Part shown: one piece after another, positions 1 through 6,143 of the stretch | How positions within the stretch are numbered: the first letter of the stretch is position 1 | How the letters are laid out: every line of letters starts with the position of its first letter | DNA from: an uncultured Sphingomonadaceae bacterium | Lineage (GTDB): Bacteria > Pseudomonadota > Alphaproteobacteria > Sphingomonadales > Sphingomonadaceae | Assembly: GCA_937920575.1 (NCBI GenBank) | Contig: CAKZSF010000229.1 | Span: forward strand, 1 to 6,143 | Direction: 5' to 3' | Length of the DNA stretch: 6,143 nt | The notes under the pieces: model-generated | What the model was told of the DNA's origin: nothing | What the model saw: the letters and a program-made list of their open reading frames with translations, nothing else | Database searches by the model: none | Position numbers and translations under genes: made by a program

Positions 1-87
1 CAATTGCTCGCCTATCATGTGGCCGTGGCAAAGGGGACAGACGTCGATCAACCGCGAAATCTCGCGAAATCTGTCACTGTCGAGTAG
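1..87 (+). CDS. glmS: Glucosamine--fructose-6-phosphate aminotransferase (isomerizing), C-terminal end only
   Basis: This is the 3' end of a gene that begins before the window. Frame 1 reads 28 codons and stops at TAG (85-87). The tail KGTDVDQPRNLAKSVTVE is nearly identical to the very conserved C-terminus of GlmS, which makes glucosamine-6-phosphate from fructose-6-phosphate and glutamine, the first committed step towards peptidoglycan and lipopolysaccharide amino sugars in the cytoplasm. In the family this tail closes over the isomerase active site, and the lysine sixth from the end (Lys603 in E. coli numbering) takes part in the sugar isomerisation; it is present here. The glutaminase domain and most of the isomerase domain lie outside the window. 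The peptide is short, but the match is specific. I see no terminator hairpin after the stop. Confidence 0.93.
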   Translation, partial: QLLAYHVAVAKGTDVDQPRNLAKSVTVE

Positions 88-99
88 AAACAAGCAGTT

Positions 100-128
100 T
101 TTACAGGCAAGGTTTACGACCTTATAAC
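100..128 (+). promoter_or_regulatory. Sigma70-type promoter for the GGDEF-EAL gene
   Basis: A -35 element TTTACA (100-105, five of six consensus bases) and a -10 element TATAAC (123-128, five of six) are separated by exactly 17 bp, in the gap between glmS and the next gene. The predicted transcription start is near 135, giving a leader of only about 17 nt before the GTG start at 152. This suggests that the c-di-GMP gene has its own promoter rather than depending on glmS read-through. It rests on consensus matching only. Confidence 0.6.
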
Positions 129-151
129 CATTCTTGCGATAACGACCGGGT

Positions 152-2503
152 GTGAGCAACGCGCCCGATGAACTGCCCCAGCTGCCGCTGACCATCAGCA
201 ACGCCGCTGTGATGGGATTGACTGACCCGCAAGTGGGCAGTTGGGCGCGTTTGCGTGCGCTCCAATATGGCGAATTTTCCAACATTCCGATTTCACGGAT
301 CGCAAGCCATGGTGTGGGCGCGGCGTTGGTTGCGTTTTTGGTCTATAACCAAATTAGCATTTTTGCTTTGCTTGCCTGGGTTGTTGCCTTGGTGGTCGCG
401 GTCGGGAACATGTTGCGGGCCAACAGCGCGTTGCAAGCCAATCTCCATCGCGGGATGACGAAGCGGCAATTCTGGAACCACGCGGCCAGTGTCGCTGTGT
501 TGGCGACGGTTTGGTCCATTACCCTGTTGTTCTTTGCCAAAGATGGTTCAGTCGAAATGCAGGCCATTCTATGGTCAGTTGTCGCGATGTTGATTGCCGG
601 ATCGACCACAAGTTTTGTGATGGTACCGATGGTGGCGATGGTCTTTGGCGGTGTTACCGGATTGGCTGCGATTATCGGATTTGTGCTGGTCGGAAGGCCG
701 GAACTGGCCACGATTGTTATTGCCTTTACCGCGGTTTGCGCGCTCGGCTCGATCCGCAACGCGCGGACATTCCTGTCTGCGCGCATTGCAGAGGCTGGCG
801 TGGCCGAAAAAAGCGAAGTTGTGTCGCTGTTGCTGCGCGAATTTGAAGAGAACGAGGCCGACTGGCTTTGGCAAGTCGATGTGAACCGTTTGGTGCGCTC
901 CGTCAGCCCGCGCTTCGCGTTCGCACTGGGCAAGGGCGCCCAGGACGTTGAAGGCAAGCCGTTTATCGAGTTGATCTCTGGCGAGATGTGGGATTCGGGC
1001 AATTTCCCTCCCAGCCTGCACGATCTTGCCGAGACAATGAAGCAGCGCAACAGCTTCTCCAATATGCTGGTTGAAGTTCATTTGGAGTCTGGCCGCCGAT
1101 GGTGGGAGATTTCAGGTACGCCGATCTTGGATGAACGCGGTGCCTTTGCCGGCTATCGCGGAGTGGGTTCGGATGTCACCGAACAACGCGAATCGTCAGA
1201 GAAAATCGCCTATCTCGCACGCTATGACACGCTCACTGGCTTGCCGAACCGCCTGATGCTGAACGAGGCGCTGCGTGATGCGCTGCGCTATGCTGAACAG
1301 TGGCGGACGCGGTGTGCCTTCCTGATGATTGACCTCGACCGGTTTAAGGCCGTCAACGATTCCTTGGGCCACCAGGTTGGTGACCGGTTGCTGGAACAGG
1401 TTGCTGCGCGCTTGAAAACACTGGTGACAGACAATGAGTTGTGCGGGCGTCTGGGTGGTGATGAGTTCGCCATCGTGATCCGCGATGCTTCCGATCGCAA
1501 GCGCGTTGATCAAGTTGCCAACGCAGTGATTGAAGAGCTTTCCAACCCGTATGAGGTTGATCACCACACTTTGTATGTTGGTGCCAGCGTCGGTTCTGCA
1601 ATTGGCCCGCGCGATGGTTCAACGGTAGAGCCCTTGATGCGGAACGCTGACCTTGCGTTGTATCGTGCCAAGGATGATGGACGGGGCGTGCACCAACATT
1701 TTGAGCCTTCGCTCTATGCCCATGCCGAAGAACGCCGTCAGCTGGAATTGTCCCTGCGCCAAGCGCTGGATCGCAACGAGTTTTCACTTAACTTTCAGCC
1801 GGTGGTGGATGCCAACCGTGAACATTTGGTCAGCTTTGAAGCGTTGCTGCGCTGGAACAGCAAGGATCATGGCCCGGTAAGTCCGGCAAAATTCATTCCC
1901 TTGGCAGAAGACACGCGCTTGATTGTCCCAATCGGCGAGTGGGTGCTGCGCGAGGCGTGCCGTCAGGCGATGTTCTGGCCAGAGCGCATTCGTGTGGGCG
2001 TGAACGTCTCTGTCGAGCAGCTGCTTGATCCGGCGTTTTGCGACATCATTGTGCGCGCGCTCGCGCAAACGGGTCTGCCCGCGCACCGGCTAGAGATCGA
2101 AGTGACAGAGAGCATCTTCTTGCGCGATGCGACCACTGCAAAGTCCACATTGCAGGGGATCAAAGATCTGGGCTGCGGTGTCGCGCTGGATGACTTTGGA
2201 ACGGGTTATTCCTCGCTCGGCTATCTGCGCGACGTTCAGTTCACCACGATCAAGATTGACCGCAGCTTCGTGCAGGGCGCGTCGAACGCAAACCCTGAAA
2301 GTCTTGCGATTATTCGTGCGGTTGTTGCCATGGCTGACAGTCTCGAGATGACGACAACGGCCGAAGGTGTCGAAACGGCTGAGGAAGTGAAGATGATCCG
2401 CGATCTTGGATGCAACAAGATCCAAGGGTTCTATTTCGGGCGCCCCATGCTCGCTGATGATGCACGGGCTCTGTTTAGTCAGGTTCGCCGCGATTTCGGT
2501 TGA
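152..2503 (+). CDS. Membrane-anchored PAS-GGDEF-EAL protein (putative diguanylate cyclase/phosphodiesterase)
   Basis: This 783-residue protein probably makes and breaks cyclic di-GMP at the inner membrane. Residues about 50-201 hold roughly six hydrophobic segments (near 51-66, 69-87, 110-128, 137-155, 157-180, 184-201), forming a membrane sensor region. A PAS domain with its C-terminal PAC part follows (about 233-347). The GGDEF domain (about 354-520) has an intact GGDEF motif at 435-439 (bases 1454-1468) and metal-binding Asp394 in IDLDRFK. The EAL domain (about 527-775) has EAL at 563-565, Asn618, Glu650, Asp680-Asp681 in DDFGTGYSSL, Lys701, Glu738 and Gln758, so the phosphodiesterase residues appear complete. 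The inhibitory RxxD I-site is absent: the equivalent positions 426-429 read TDNE. The GTG at 152 is the first possible start, since an in-frame TAA sits at 140-142. No good ribosome binding site precedes it; ATG at 212 is the alternative and has none either. The signal sensed is unknown, and which activity dominates cannot be told from sequence. Confidence 0.93.
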   Translation: MSNAPDELPQLPLTISNAAVMGLTDPQVGSWARLRALQYGEFSNIPISRIASHGVGAALVAFLVYNQISIFALLAWVVALVVAVGNMLRANSALQANLHRGMTKRQFWNHAASVAVLATVWSITLLFFAKDGSVEMQAILWSVVAMLIAGSTTSFVMVPMVAMVFGGVTGLAAIIGFVLVGRPELATIVIAFTAVCALGSIRNARTFLSARIAEAGVAEKSEVVSLLLREFEENEADWLWQVDVNRLVRSVSPRFAFALGKGAQDVEGKPFIELISGEMWDSGNFPPSLHDLAETMKQRNSFSNMLVEVHLESGRRWWEISGTPILDERGAFAGYRGVGSDVTEQRESSEKIAYLARYDTLTGLPNRLMLNEALRDALRYAEQWRTRCAFLMIDLDRFKAVNDSLGHQVGDRLLEQVAARLKTLVTDNELCGRLGGDEFAIVIRDASDRKRVDQVANAVIEELSNPYEVDHHTLYVGASVGSAIGPRDGSTVEPLMRNADLALYRAKDDGRGVHQHFEPSLYAHAEERRQLELSLRQALDRNEFSLNFQPVVDANREHLVSFEALLRWNSKDHGPVSPAKFIPLAEDTRLIVPIGEWVLREACRQAMFWPERIRVGVNVSVEQLLDPAFCDIIVRALAQTGLPAHRLEIEVTESIFLRDATTAKSTLQGIKDLGCGVALDDFGTGYSSLGYLRDVQFTTIKIDRSFVQGASNANPESLAIIRAVVAMADSLEMTTTAEGVETAEEVKMIRDLGCNKIQGFYFGRPMLADDARALFSQVRRDFG

Positions 2504-2520
2504 ACCTTGGCGCGCGCCGC

Positions 2521-3198
2521 CTAGGCGTTGACCAATTCGGACATCACGCTTTCAAACAATTTTGCGCCATCCGTGCCGCCATGTGCCGCTTCGATAGCGC
2601 GCTCTGGGTGGGGCATCATGCCCAGTACATTGCCCGCATCGTTGATGACGCCTGCAATATCACGCGCCGATCCGTTGACGCTTTCCAGATAACGGAAGGC
2701 AACACGGCCTTCGCCTTCCAGTCGGTCGAGCGTTGCCTCGTCAGCGAAGAAATTGCCGTCGTGATGCGCTACGGGAATGTCGATTCTTTCCTGCGCAGCA
2801 TAGCCAGCCGTAAACAGTGACTTGCTGTTCTCAACCCGCAAAGAAACAGTGCGGCAGACAAAATTCTGGCTCGCGTTGCGCATCAACGCACCAGGCAACA
2901 GCCCCGCTTCTGTAAGCACTTGAAAGCCGTTGCACACACCCAGCACCGGGACGCCGCGATTGGCTGCGTCAATGACCGCGCGCATGATCGGGCTGCGCGA
3001 TGCCATGGCGCCAGAGCGCAGATAGTCGCCATAAGAAAAGCCGCCGGGCAGGGCGATAAAGTCGAGCCCGTCTGGCAATTCGGCATCGCCGTGCCACACA
3101 CGTTTTGCGGGCGTGCCACTGATTTGCTCGATCGCCACCGCCATATCGCGATCGCAATTCGACCCGGGAAAGGTGATGACCGCTGCTGTGAAACCCAT
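2521..3198 (-). CDS. purQ: Phosphoribosylformylglycinamidine synthase subunit PurQ (glutaminase)
   Basis: PurQ releases ammonia from glutamine and passes it to PurL, which converts formylglycinamide ribonucleotide to its amidine in the fourth step of purine synthesis; PurS bridges the two in a cytoplasmic complex. The 225-residue protein is a complete class I glutamine amidotransferase. It starts [20 protein letters not shown], typical of PurQ. The [13 protein letters not shown] segment (51-63) belongs to the oxyanion region, Cys89 in GVCNGFQ is the nucleophile, and His197 and Glu199 in MPHPER complete the triad. The ATG (3198-3196) shares its A with the purS TGA stop, and AAGGAG (3212-3207) lies 8 nt upstream, inside purS, so translation is probably coupled. 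The stop codon TAG (2523-2521) is 17 bp from the stop of the convergent GGDEF-EAL gene. The length is normal for the family and nothing is missing. Confidence 0.97.
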   Translation of the reverse strand: MGFTAAVITFPGSNCDRDMAVAIEQISGTPAKRVWHGDAELPDGLDFIALPGGFSYGDYLRSGAMASRSPIMRAVIDAANRGVPVLGVCNGFQVLTEAGLLPGALMRNASQNFVCRTVSLRVENSKSLFTAGYAAQERIDIPVAHHDGNFFADEATLDRLEGEGRVAFRYLESVNGSARDIAGVINDAGNVLGMMPHPERAIEAAHGGTDGAKLFESVMSELVNA

Positions 3199-3446
3199 CA
3201 GGCTGGCTCCTTCGAAGGAACCTTCTCAATCCGGTAATTCTCGATCACCATATTGGCGAGAAGCTTCTGGCACATCTGATCGAGGTCTTCGTCGGACACA
3301 TCATCGGCCACGTCCAGCTCTATCAAGCGGCCTGCACGGACATCATTGACGCCGGCAAAGCCGAGTCCTTCCAATGCATGGTGGATGGCGCGACCTTGCG
3401 GGTCTAGGACGCCGGGTTTCAAGCTGACATGGACCTGGACCTTCAT
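3198..3446 (-). CDS. purS: Phosphoribosylformylglycinamidine synthase subunit PurS
   Basis: PurS is the small structural subunit that brings PurQ and PurL together in formylglycinamidine ribonucleotide synthesis, in organisms that do not have the single long PurL. The 82-residue product has the usual family length and features: [18 protein letters not shown] at the N-terminus, then ALEGLGF and the [14 protein letters not shown] strand, and a C-terminal part with [16 protein letters not shown]. It starts at ATG 3446-3444 with GAAAGG (3460-3455) 8 nt upstream. The gene overlaps purQ by one base. In many alphaproteobacteria purC lies directly upstream of purS; here the gene upstream is a peptidase instead. 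The identification is firm. Confidence 0.96.
   Translation of the reverse strand: MKVQVHVSLKPGVLDPQGRAIHHALEGLGFAGVNDVRAGRLIELDVADDVSDEDLDQMCQKLLANMVIENYRIEKVPSKEPA
3205..3222 (-). promoter_or_regulatory. Hairpin covering the purQ ribosome binding site
   Basis: On the minus strand the last codons of purS read GGTTCCTTCGAAGGAGCC (3222 to 3205). This can fold into a 7-bp stem (GGUUCCU with AGGAGCC, one G-U pair) closed by a UCGA loop. The core TCCTTCGAAGGA (3208-3219) is a perfect 12-bp palindrome. The 3' arm and the loop end contain the purQ Shine-Dalgarno AAGGAG (3212-3207). Such a structure would hide the purQ site until a ribosome finishing purS opens it, a familiar form of translational coupling. 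The pairing is seen in the sequence; the regulatory role is inferred. The same bases also code for PurS residues. Confidence 0.45.
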
Positions 3447-3454
3447 CGCGCGTG

Positions 3455-3460
3455 CCTTTC
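3455..3460 (-). promoter_or_regulatory. Ribosome binding site of purS
   Basis: GAAAGG on the minus strand, 8 nt before the purS ATG. It supports the chosen start at 3446. It is a moderate rather than perfect Shine-Dalgarno match. Confidence 0.55.
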
Positions 3461-3519
3461 GAGCCGTTTTCGGAATAGGCCCGATCCTATGGCGAGCAAG
3501 CGGGCGCTTCGCAAGCCAG

Positions 3520-3552
3520 CGATGGTGCTTTTGCCACGATTTGGTGCTGCCA
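3520..3552. repeat. Imperfect tandem duplication just after the peptidase stop codon
   Basis: Two adjacent units, CGATGGTGCTTTTGCCA (3520-3536) and CGATTTGGTGCTGCCA (3537-3552), share CGAT, GGTGCT and GCCA in the same order and differ only by small insertions of T residues. They lie 2 bp beyond the TGA of the M16 gene. The likely origin is a small local duplication; no function is evident. Confidence 0.45.
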
Positions 3553-3554
3553 AT

Positions 3555-6143
3555 TCAGCCTTCTTCCTTTTCAAGCGGGACCACACGGATTTCCAGACGG
3601 CTTTCGGGATCGAGATACTGCCGCGCCGCTGCCTGAACTTCTTCCAGAGTGATCGAAGAAAGCACATCTTTGCCCTTTTGGAACCGGTCAATCCGGTCTG
3701 ACTCGGTTTGTGCCCGATCGACCAAATTCATCCAGCCACTGTTCCCTTTCAGCGTGTTGTCATAGCTTTCGAGATAGGGCTTGCGGGCGCGGTCGAGCGT
3801 GTCTTGCTTGATGGGGTCATCGCGCAGTTTTGCCAATACGCTCAGCATGGCATCACGCGCAGCATCCAGCCTGTCCGGCGCAAGCGAGGAGCCCATCGTG
3901 AACGTGCCGTAATTGGTCCACACTCGCGATTGGCTGGCCGAAACGAACGGCGAGTAGGCTTCGCCCAACTCTTCCCGCAGCGAGTCGGTCAGTTCGAGCT
4001 GCGTCACGCGTTGCAGCAGTTCCAGCACCAATGTCTCTTTCAAATCGCTGTCATCGCGCGTCGGCCAGCGCATTTGCAGGATCGCCTGGTCAGGTTCACC
4101 CTCATGCGCGATCGTGCGGAGTGATCGATCGCTGGTGAAGTTGCGCTCGCGCCGGTCGTCATAGGTTTGGAAGCTTGCCTCCCGCTTGGGTAGCGCGCCC
4201 AGTGTTTTGGCAATCATCGCGATTGCCTCGTCCTGATCGAATTCGCCAACCAGTGCGAGCTCCATCGCGCCGTTCGCCCAGCGATCCTGAATGGCCGCCT
4301 TCAGCTTCGCAAAGTTCTGTTCCAGATAGGCTTCCTCGTTCTGCAACGCGAAGCGGGGGTCATCGTCGGTCACGATGCCATCGATCCTGCTATTCAAAGC
4401 GCGACCGGGAGTGGAATCGAGCGTTTTGAAGAAGTTGCGGACATTGCGCTTGTATTGCAGCTCTGCCTCTGTGCGGAAGCCGGGGTCGGAAATCGCGGCT
4501 GTCATCAGTTGCAATTGCAGTTCAAGATCGCGCGGCGTCGTGCGGTTGGACATGACGAAAGCCTCGCTGCCAGCAGAGACATTCAACGCCACACTGCTGC
4601 CCGCCAGCACGCTCTGCAAATCATCGAAGGAATGCCTGCCAAGCCCGCCTTGCGGCAACAAGCCGACCAGCGCGGTCGCAAGCGGTTCCTCGCGTGTGTT
4701 GAGCATATTGCCGCCATCAATGCTGAGCTGCACTCGCACGCGGTCAGCCTCGATATCGGTGTTCTTTAAATTGACGAGCAAATTGTTGGCAAAGCGCAAC
4801 TGGCGAATGCCCAAACGGTCGTCGGTTGAATCGGTGACTACTTCTCCAGCGGGGCCAAAATCGGTGTAGCCCCATTCGGCGACTTCTTTCAGCTCACCTT
4901 GGTCGAGCGGTGCCGCCATCGCTGCATCCCAAGCTGCACGAATTGCCGCTTCGCCGCCTTCTGGCGCCTTGCGCCCTTCGAACCGCAGCATTGGATTGTC
5001 GAGCGGGATAAACTCGTCCTTCACCGCCGCCAGAACCGTTTCGGGCGTGATGCCGCTCTCCATCGCTTCAAAGCGTGCCAGCCCAGAGGCGGGTGTCGTG
5101 GGAACCAGATCGCTTCCCAGCATGCGCACCAATGCCCCTATCAGCGCTGCGTTGCTGCGCGTGGATGCGCCCGATACGCCGTTTTCTAACGAGTTGCGGA
5201 TGTTCGCGACCTGCTCCGCGACTTCCGATTTGCTAAAGCCGAATGCCATGGCGCGGCGGTGTTCGGCGAGTGCGGCTTCCATGCCCTTTTTCCAGCCACC
5301 GTCGGGGACATAGACGACCAGATTGGACATGCGACCATTCTTGAAAATGTCTCCTGTCCCCACTCCCGCGCTGCGAAACGGCGCGTCCGCTGATCGTGCA
5401 ACCCGGGTCAGACGGCGGTTGATGATGGAGTAGCCAATCTGGCGCAGCACATCGGTCTTGCGCTGGGCAACACTATCGGGCCCATCGATATAGGCACCCA
5501 TGCGGCTGGCGGTGAATTGTTCGTCCTGCGCCGGATCAATGAACAGATCGGTCAATCCTTGCCGGTCAATATCAATTGGGCCGTGGTCAGGTTCGACCGG
5601 CATTGGCGCGGTTTGCCAATTGTCGAAGCGGTGTTTGATGGCGGCCTCAACCACATCGGGATCAAAGTCACCCACGACCATCACCGTCGTGTTGGCCGGC
5701 ACATATTCGCGCCGATAATACCCGCGCAGATCATCGGCACTGGCGTTTTTGAGGATGTCTTCCGTGCCAATCGGCAAACGCTTTGGATAGCGCGCATCGG
5801 GCACAGTGAATGCCCAATTGTCCTTGATGTTGCGCAGCTGAAAATTGTTGCGATCCCGCATTTCGGCGAGCACCACGCCGCGCTCACGGTCGACTGCTCC
5901 GGGCGAGATCGTCATTTCGCTGGCGGTCTCACGCATCAGGAACAGCGCAATCTCAAGCAAATATTCTTCGTTGCGAGGCAGATCGAGTTGATAGAGCGTG
6001 CGGTCGAAACCGGTGGAGGCGTTGGTATCAGCGCCAAAGGCGAGCCCCTCGCGCTCCAACAGCTTGACCATTTCGCCTTCTGGCACATTGGTGGTGCCAT
6101 TGAACGCCATATGCTCGACAAAATGCGATAGCCCGAGCTCGCT
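3555..6143 (-). CDS. M16 (pitrilysin/insulinase) family zinc metallopeptidase, N-terminus beyond the window
   Basis: The open frame runs off the right edge, so the start and any signal peptide are not visible; 862 residues plus the TGA stop (3557-3555) are. Numbering from the edge, HFVEH (residues 7-11, bases 6125-6111) is the inverted zinc motif HxxEH, with two His ligands and the catalytic Glu10. Glu94 in ERGVVLAE (5864-5862) is the expected third ligand. A middle M16-like domain includes DDLRGYYRREYVPANTT (137-153). The second half, from about residue 446, repeats the fold but has no HxxEH, as expected of the inactive half in these two-part peptidases. SLREELGEAYSP carries Arg723 and Tyr730, spaced like the substrate-binding Arg/Tyr pair of insulysin. 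The family degrades peptides, often in the periplasm, and the closest type seems to be the PqqL-like long proteins of about 930-1000 residues. The ATG at 6110 is an internal Met, not the start. The substrate is unknown. Confidence 0.93.
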   Translation of the reverse strand, partial: SELGLSHFVEHMAFNGTTNVPEGEMVKLLEREGLAFGADTNASTGFDRTLYQLDLPRNEEYLLEIALFLMRETASEMTISPGAVDRERGVVLAEMRDRNNFQLRNIKDNWAFTVPDARYPKRLPIGTEDILKNASADDLRGYYRREYVPANTTVMVVGDFDPDVVEAAIKHRFDNWQTAPMPVEPDHGPIDIDRQGLTDLFIDPAQDEQFTASRMGAYIDGPDSVAQRKTDVLRQIGYSIINRRLTRVARSADAPFRSAGVGTGDIFKNGRMSNLVVYVPDGGWKKGMEAALAEHRRAMAFGFSKSEVAEQVANIRNSLENGVSGASTRSNAALIGALVRMLGSDLVPTTPASGLARFEAMESGITPETVLAAVKDEFIPLDNPMLRFEGRKAPEGGEAAIRAAWDAAMAAPLDQGELKEVAEWGYTDFGPAGEVVTDSTDDRLGIRQLRFANNLLVNLKNTDIEADRVRVQLSIDGGNMLNTREEPLATALVGLLPQGGLGRHSFDDLQSVLAGSSVALNVSAGSEAFVMSNRTTPRDLELQLQLMTAAISDPGFRTEAELQYKRNVRNFFKTLDSTPGRALNSRIDGIVTDDDPRFALQNEEAYLEQNFAKLKAAIQDRWANGAMELALVGEFDQDEAIAMIAKTLGALPKREASFQTYDDRRERNFTSDRSLRTIAHEGEPDQAILQMRWPTRDDSDLKETLVLELLQRVTQLELTDSLREELGEAYSPFVSASQSRVWTNYGTFTMGSSLAPDRLDAARDAMLSVLAKLRDDPIKQDTLDRARKPYLESYDNTLKGNSGWMNLVDRAQTESDRIDRFQKGKDVLSSITLEEVQAAARQYLDPESRLEIRVVPLEKEEG

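Larger units (their letters stand above)
3447..3554 (-). other. Gap between the M16 peptidase gene and purS
   Basis: This 108-bp stretch contains no gene I can support. On the minus strand it holds a small GC-rich hairpin (GCgAAGC-GCCC-GCTTGC, 3512-3496, six pairs with one bulged base) without a following T run, and a weaker 5-bp stem ATAGG/CCTAT around a 6-base loop. Possible promoter elements for purS are poor: TTGCGA is followed by TAGGAT at a 19-bp distance. The data therefore do not decide whether purSQ has its own promoter or is read through from the peptidase gene. Confidence 0.5.

Noticed and set aside
53..72. Perfect direct repeat of CGCGAAATCT, two tandem copies
   Set aside because: It lies inside the glmS tail and encodes part of the conserved RNLAKS peptide, so protein conservation and codon choice explain it.
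122..143. Possible CtrA-like binding site (TATAACCAT followed by GATAAC)
   Set aside because: The half-sites deviate from TTAA and are 11 bases apart rather than 7; the -10 element explains the AT-rich part better.
343..1062. Long antisense open frame opposite the membrane and PAS region of the c-di-GMP gene
   Set aside because: Its translation has no recognisable domain, low-quality composition and no ribosome binding site; it is a by-product of codon usage on the coding strand.
2500..2820. Plus-strand open frame overlapping the end of the GGDEF-EAL gene and purQ
   Set aside because: It runs antisense to the catalytic His/Glu end of PurQ and has no domain or ribosome binding site.
3496..3512. 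Rho-independent terminator after the peptidase gene
   Set aside because: There is a six-pair bulged hairpin, but no T run follows it on the minus strand.
4375..4869. Plus-strand open frame opposite the middle of the peptidase gene
   Set aside because: It is rich in Ser, Arg and Lys without any domain, and lies wholly within a well-supported M16 coding region.
5186..5401. Minus-strand alternative frame inside the peptidase gene, considered as a frameshift
   Set aside because: The main frame is continuous and family-like throughout, so no frameshift is needed.
5517..6131. Long plus-strand open frame opposite the peptidase zinc domain
   Set aside because: The minus strand carries the HxxEH motif and conserved M16 sequence across the same bases, so the opposite frame is a shadow.

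Overview
The window looks like chromosomal DNA from an alphaproteobacterium, most likely of the Sphingomonadales/Erythrobacteraceae type. The protein sequences, the moderately high GC content, the GTG start and the separate small purS beside purQ all fit this. The assignment comes from sequence recognition alone and no search was run. The gene content is ordinary core metabolism and signalling; I see no mobile element, CRISPR array, RNA gene or phage gene.

Layout from left to right. (1) Positions 1-87 (+) hold the last 28 codons of glmS, the glucosamine-6-phosphate synthase gene; its conserved C-terminal tail is unmistakable although short. (2) A 64-bp gap follows, containing a well-formed sigma70-type promoter (100-105 and 123-128, 17-bp spacer). 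(3) Positions 152-2503 (+) encode a 783-residue membrane-anchored PAS-GGDEF-EAL protein for cyclic di-GMP turnover. Both catalytic domains look intact, but the usual product-inhibition site is missing. (4) After only 17 bp, on the opposite strand, comes purQ (3198-2521, -), preceded by purS (3446-3198, -), with which it overlaps by one base. These encode two subunits of the phosphoribosylformylglycinamidine synthase complex of purine synthesis; the large subunit PurL is not in the window. (5) A 108-bp gap separates purS from a large M16-family zinc metallopeptidase gene (6143-3555, -). Its 5' end lies beyond the right edge, but the HxxEH zinc motif is just inside the window.

The left block (glmS and the c-di-GMP gene) reads rightward and the right block (peptidase, purS, purQ) reads leftward, so the two converge at about 2503-2521. 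purS and purQ are clearly co-translated. The link between the peptidase and purSQ may be only read-through, as no convincing terminator or strong promoter is visible between them. I found no previously undescribed system. The points most worth a second look are a hairpin at the end of purS that would bury the purQ ribosome binding site, the GTG-started c-di-GMP gene with a predicted very short leader and no clear Shine-Dalgarno sequence, and its missing I-site.
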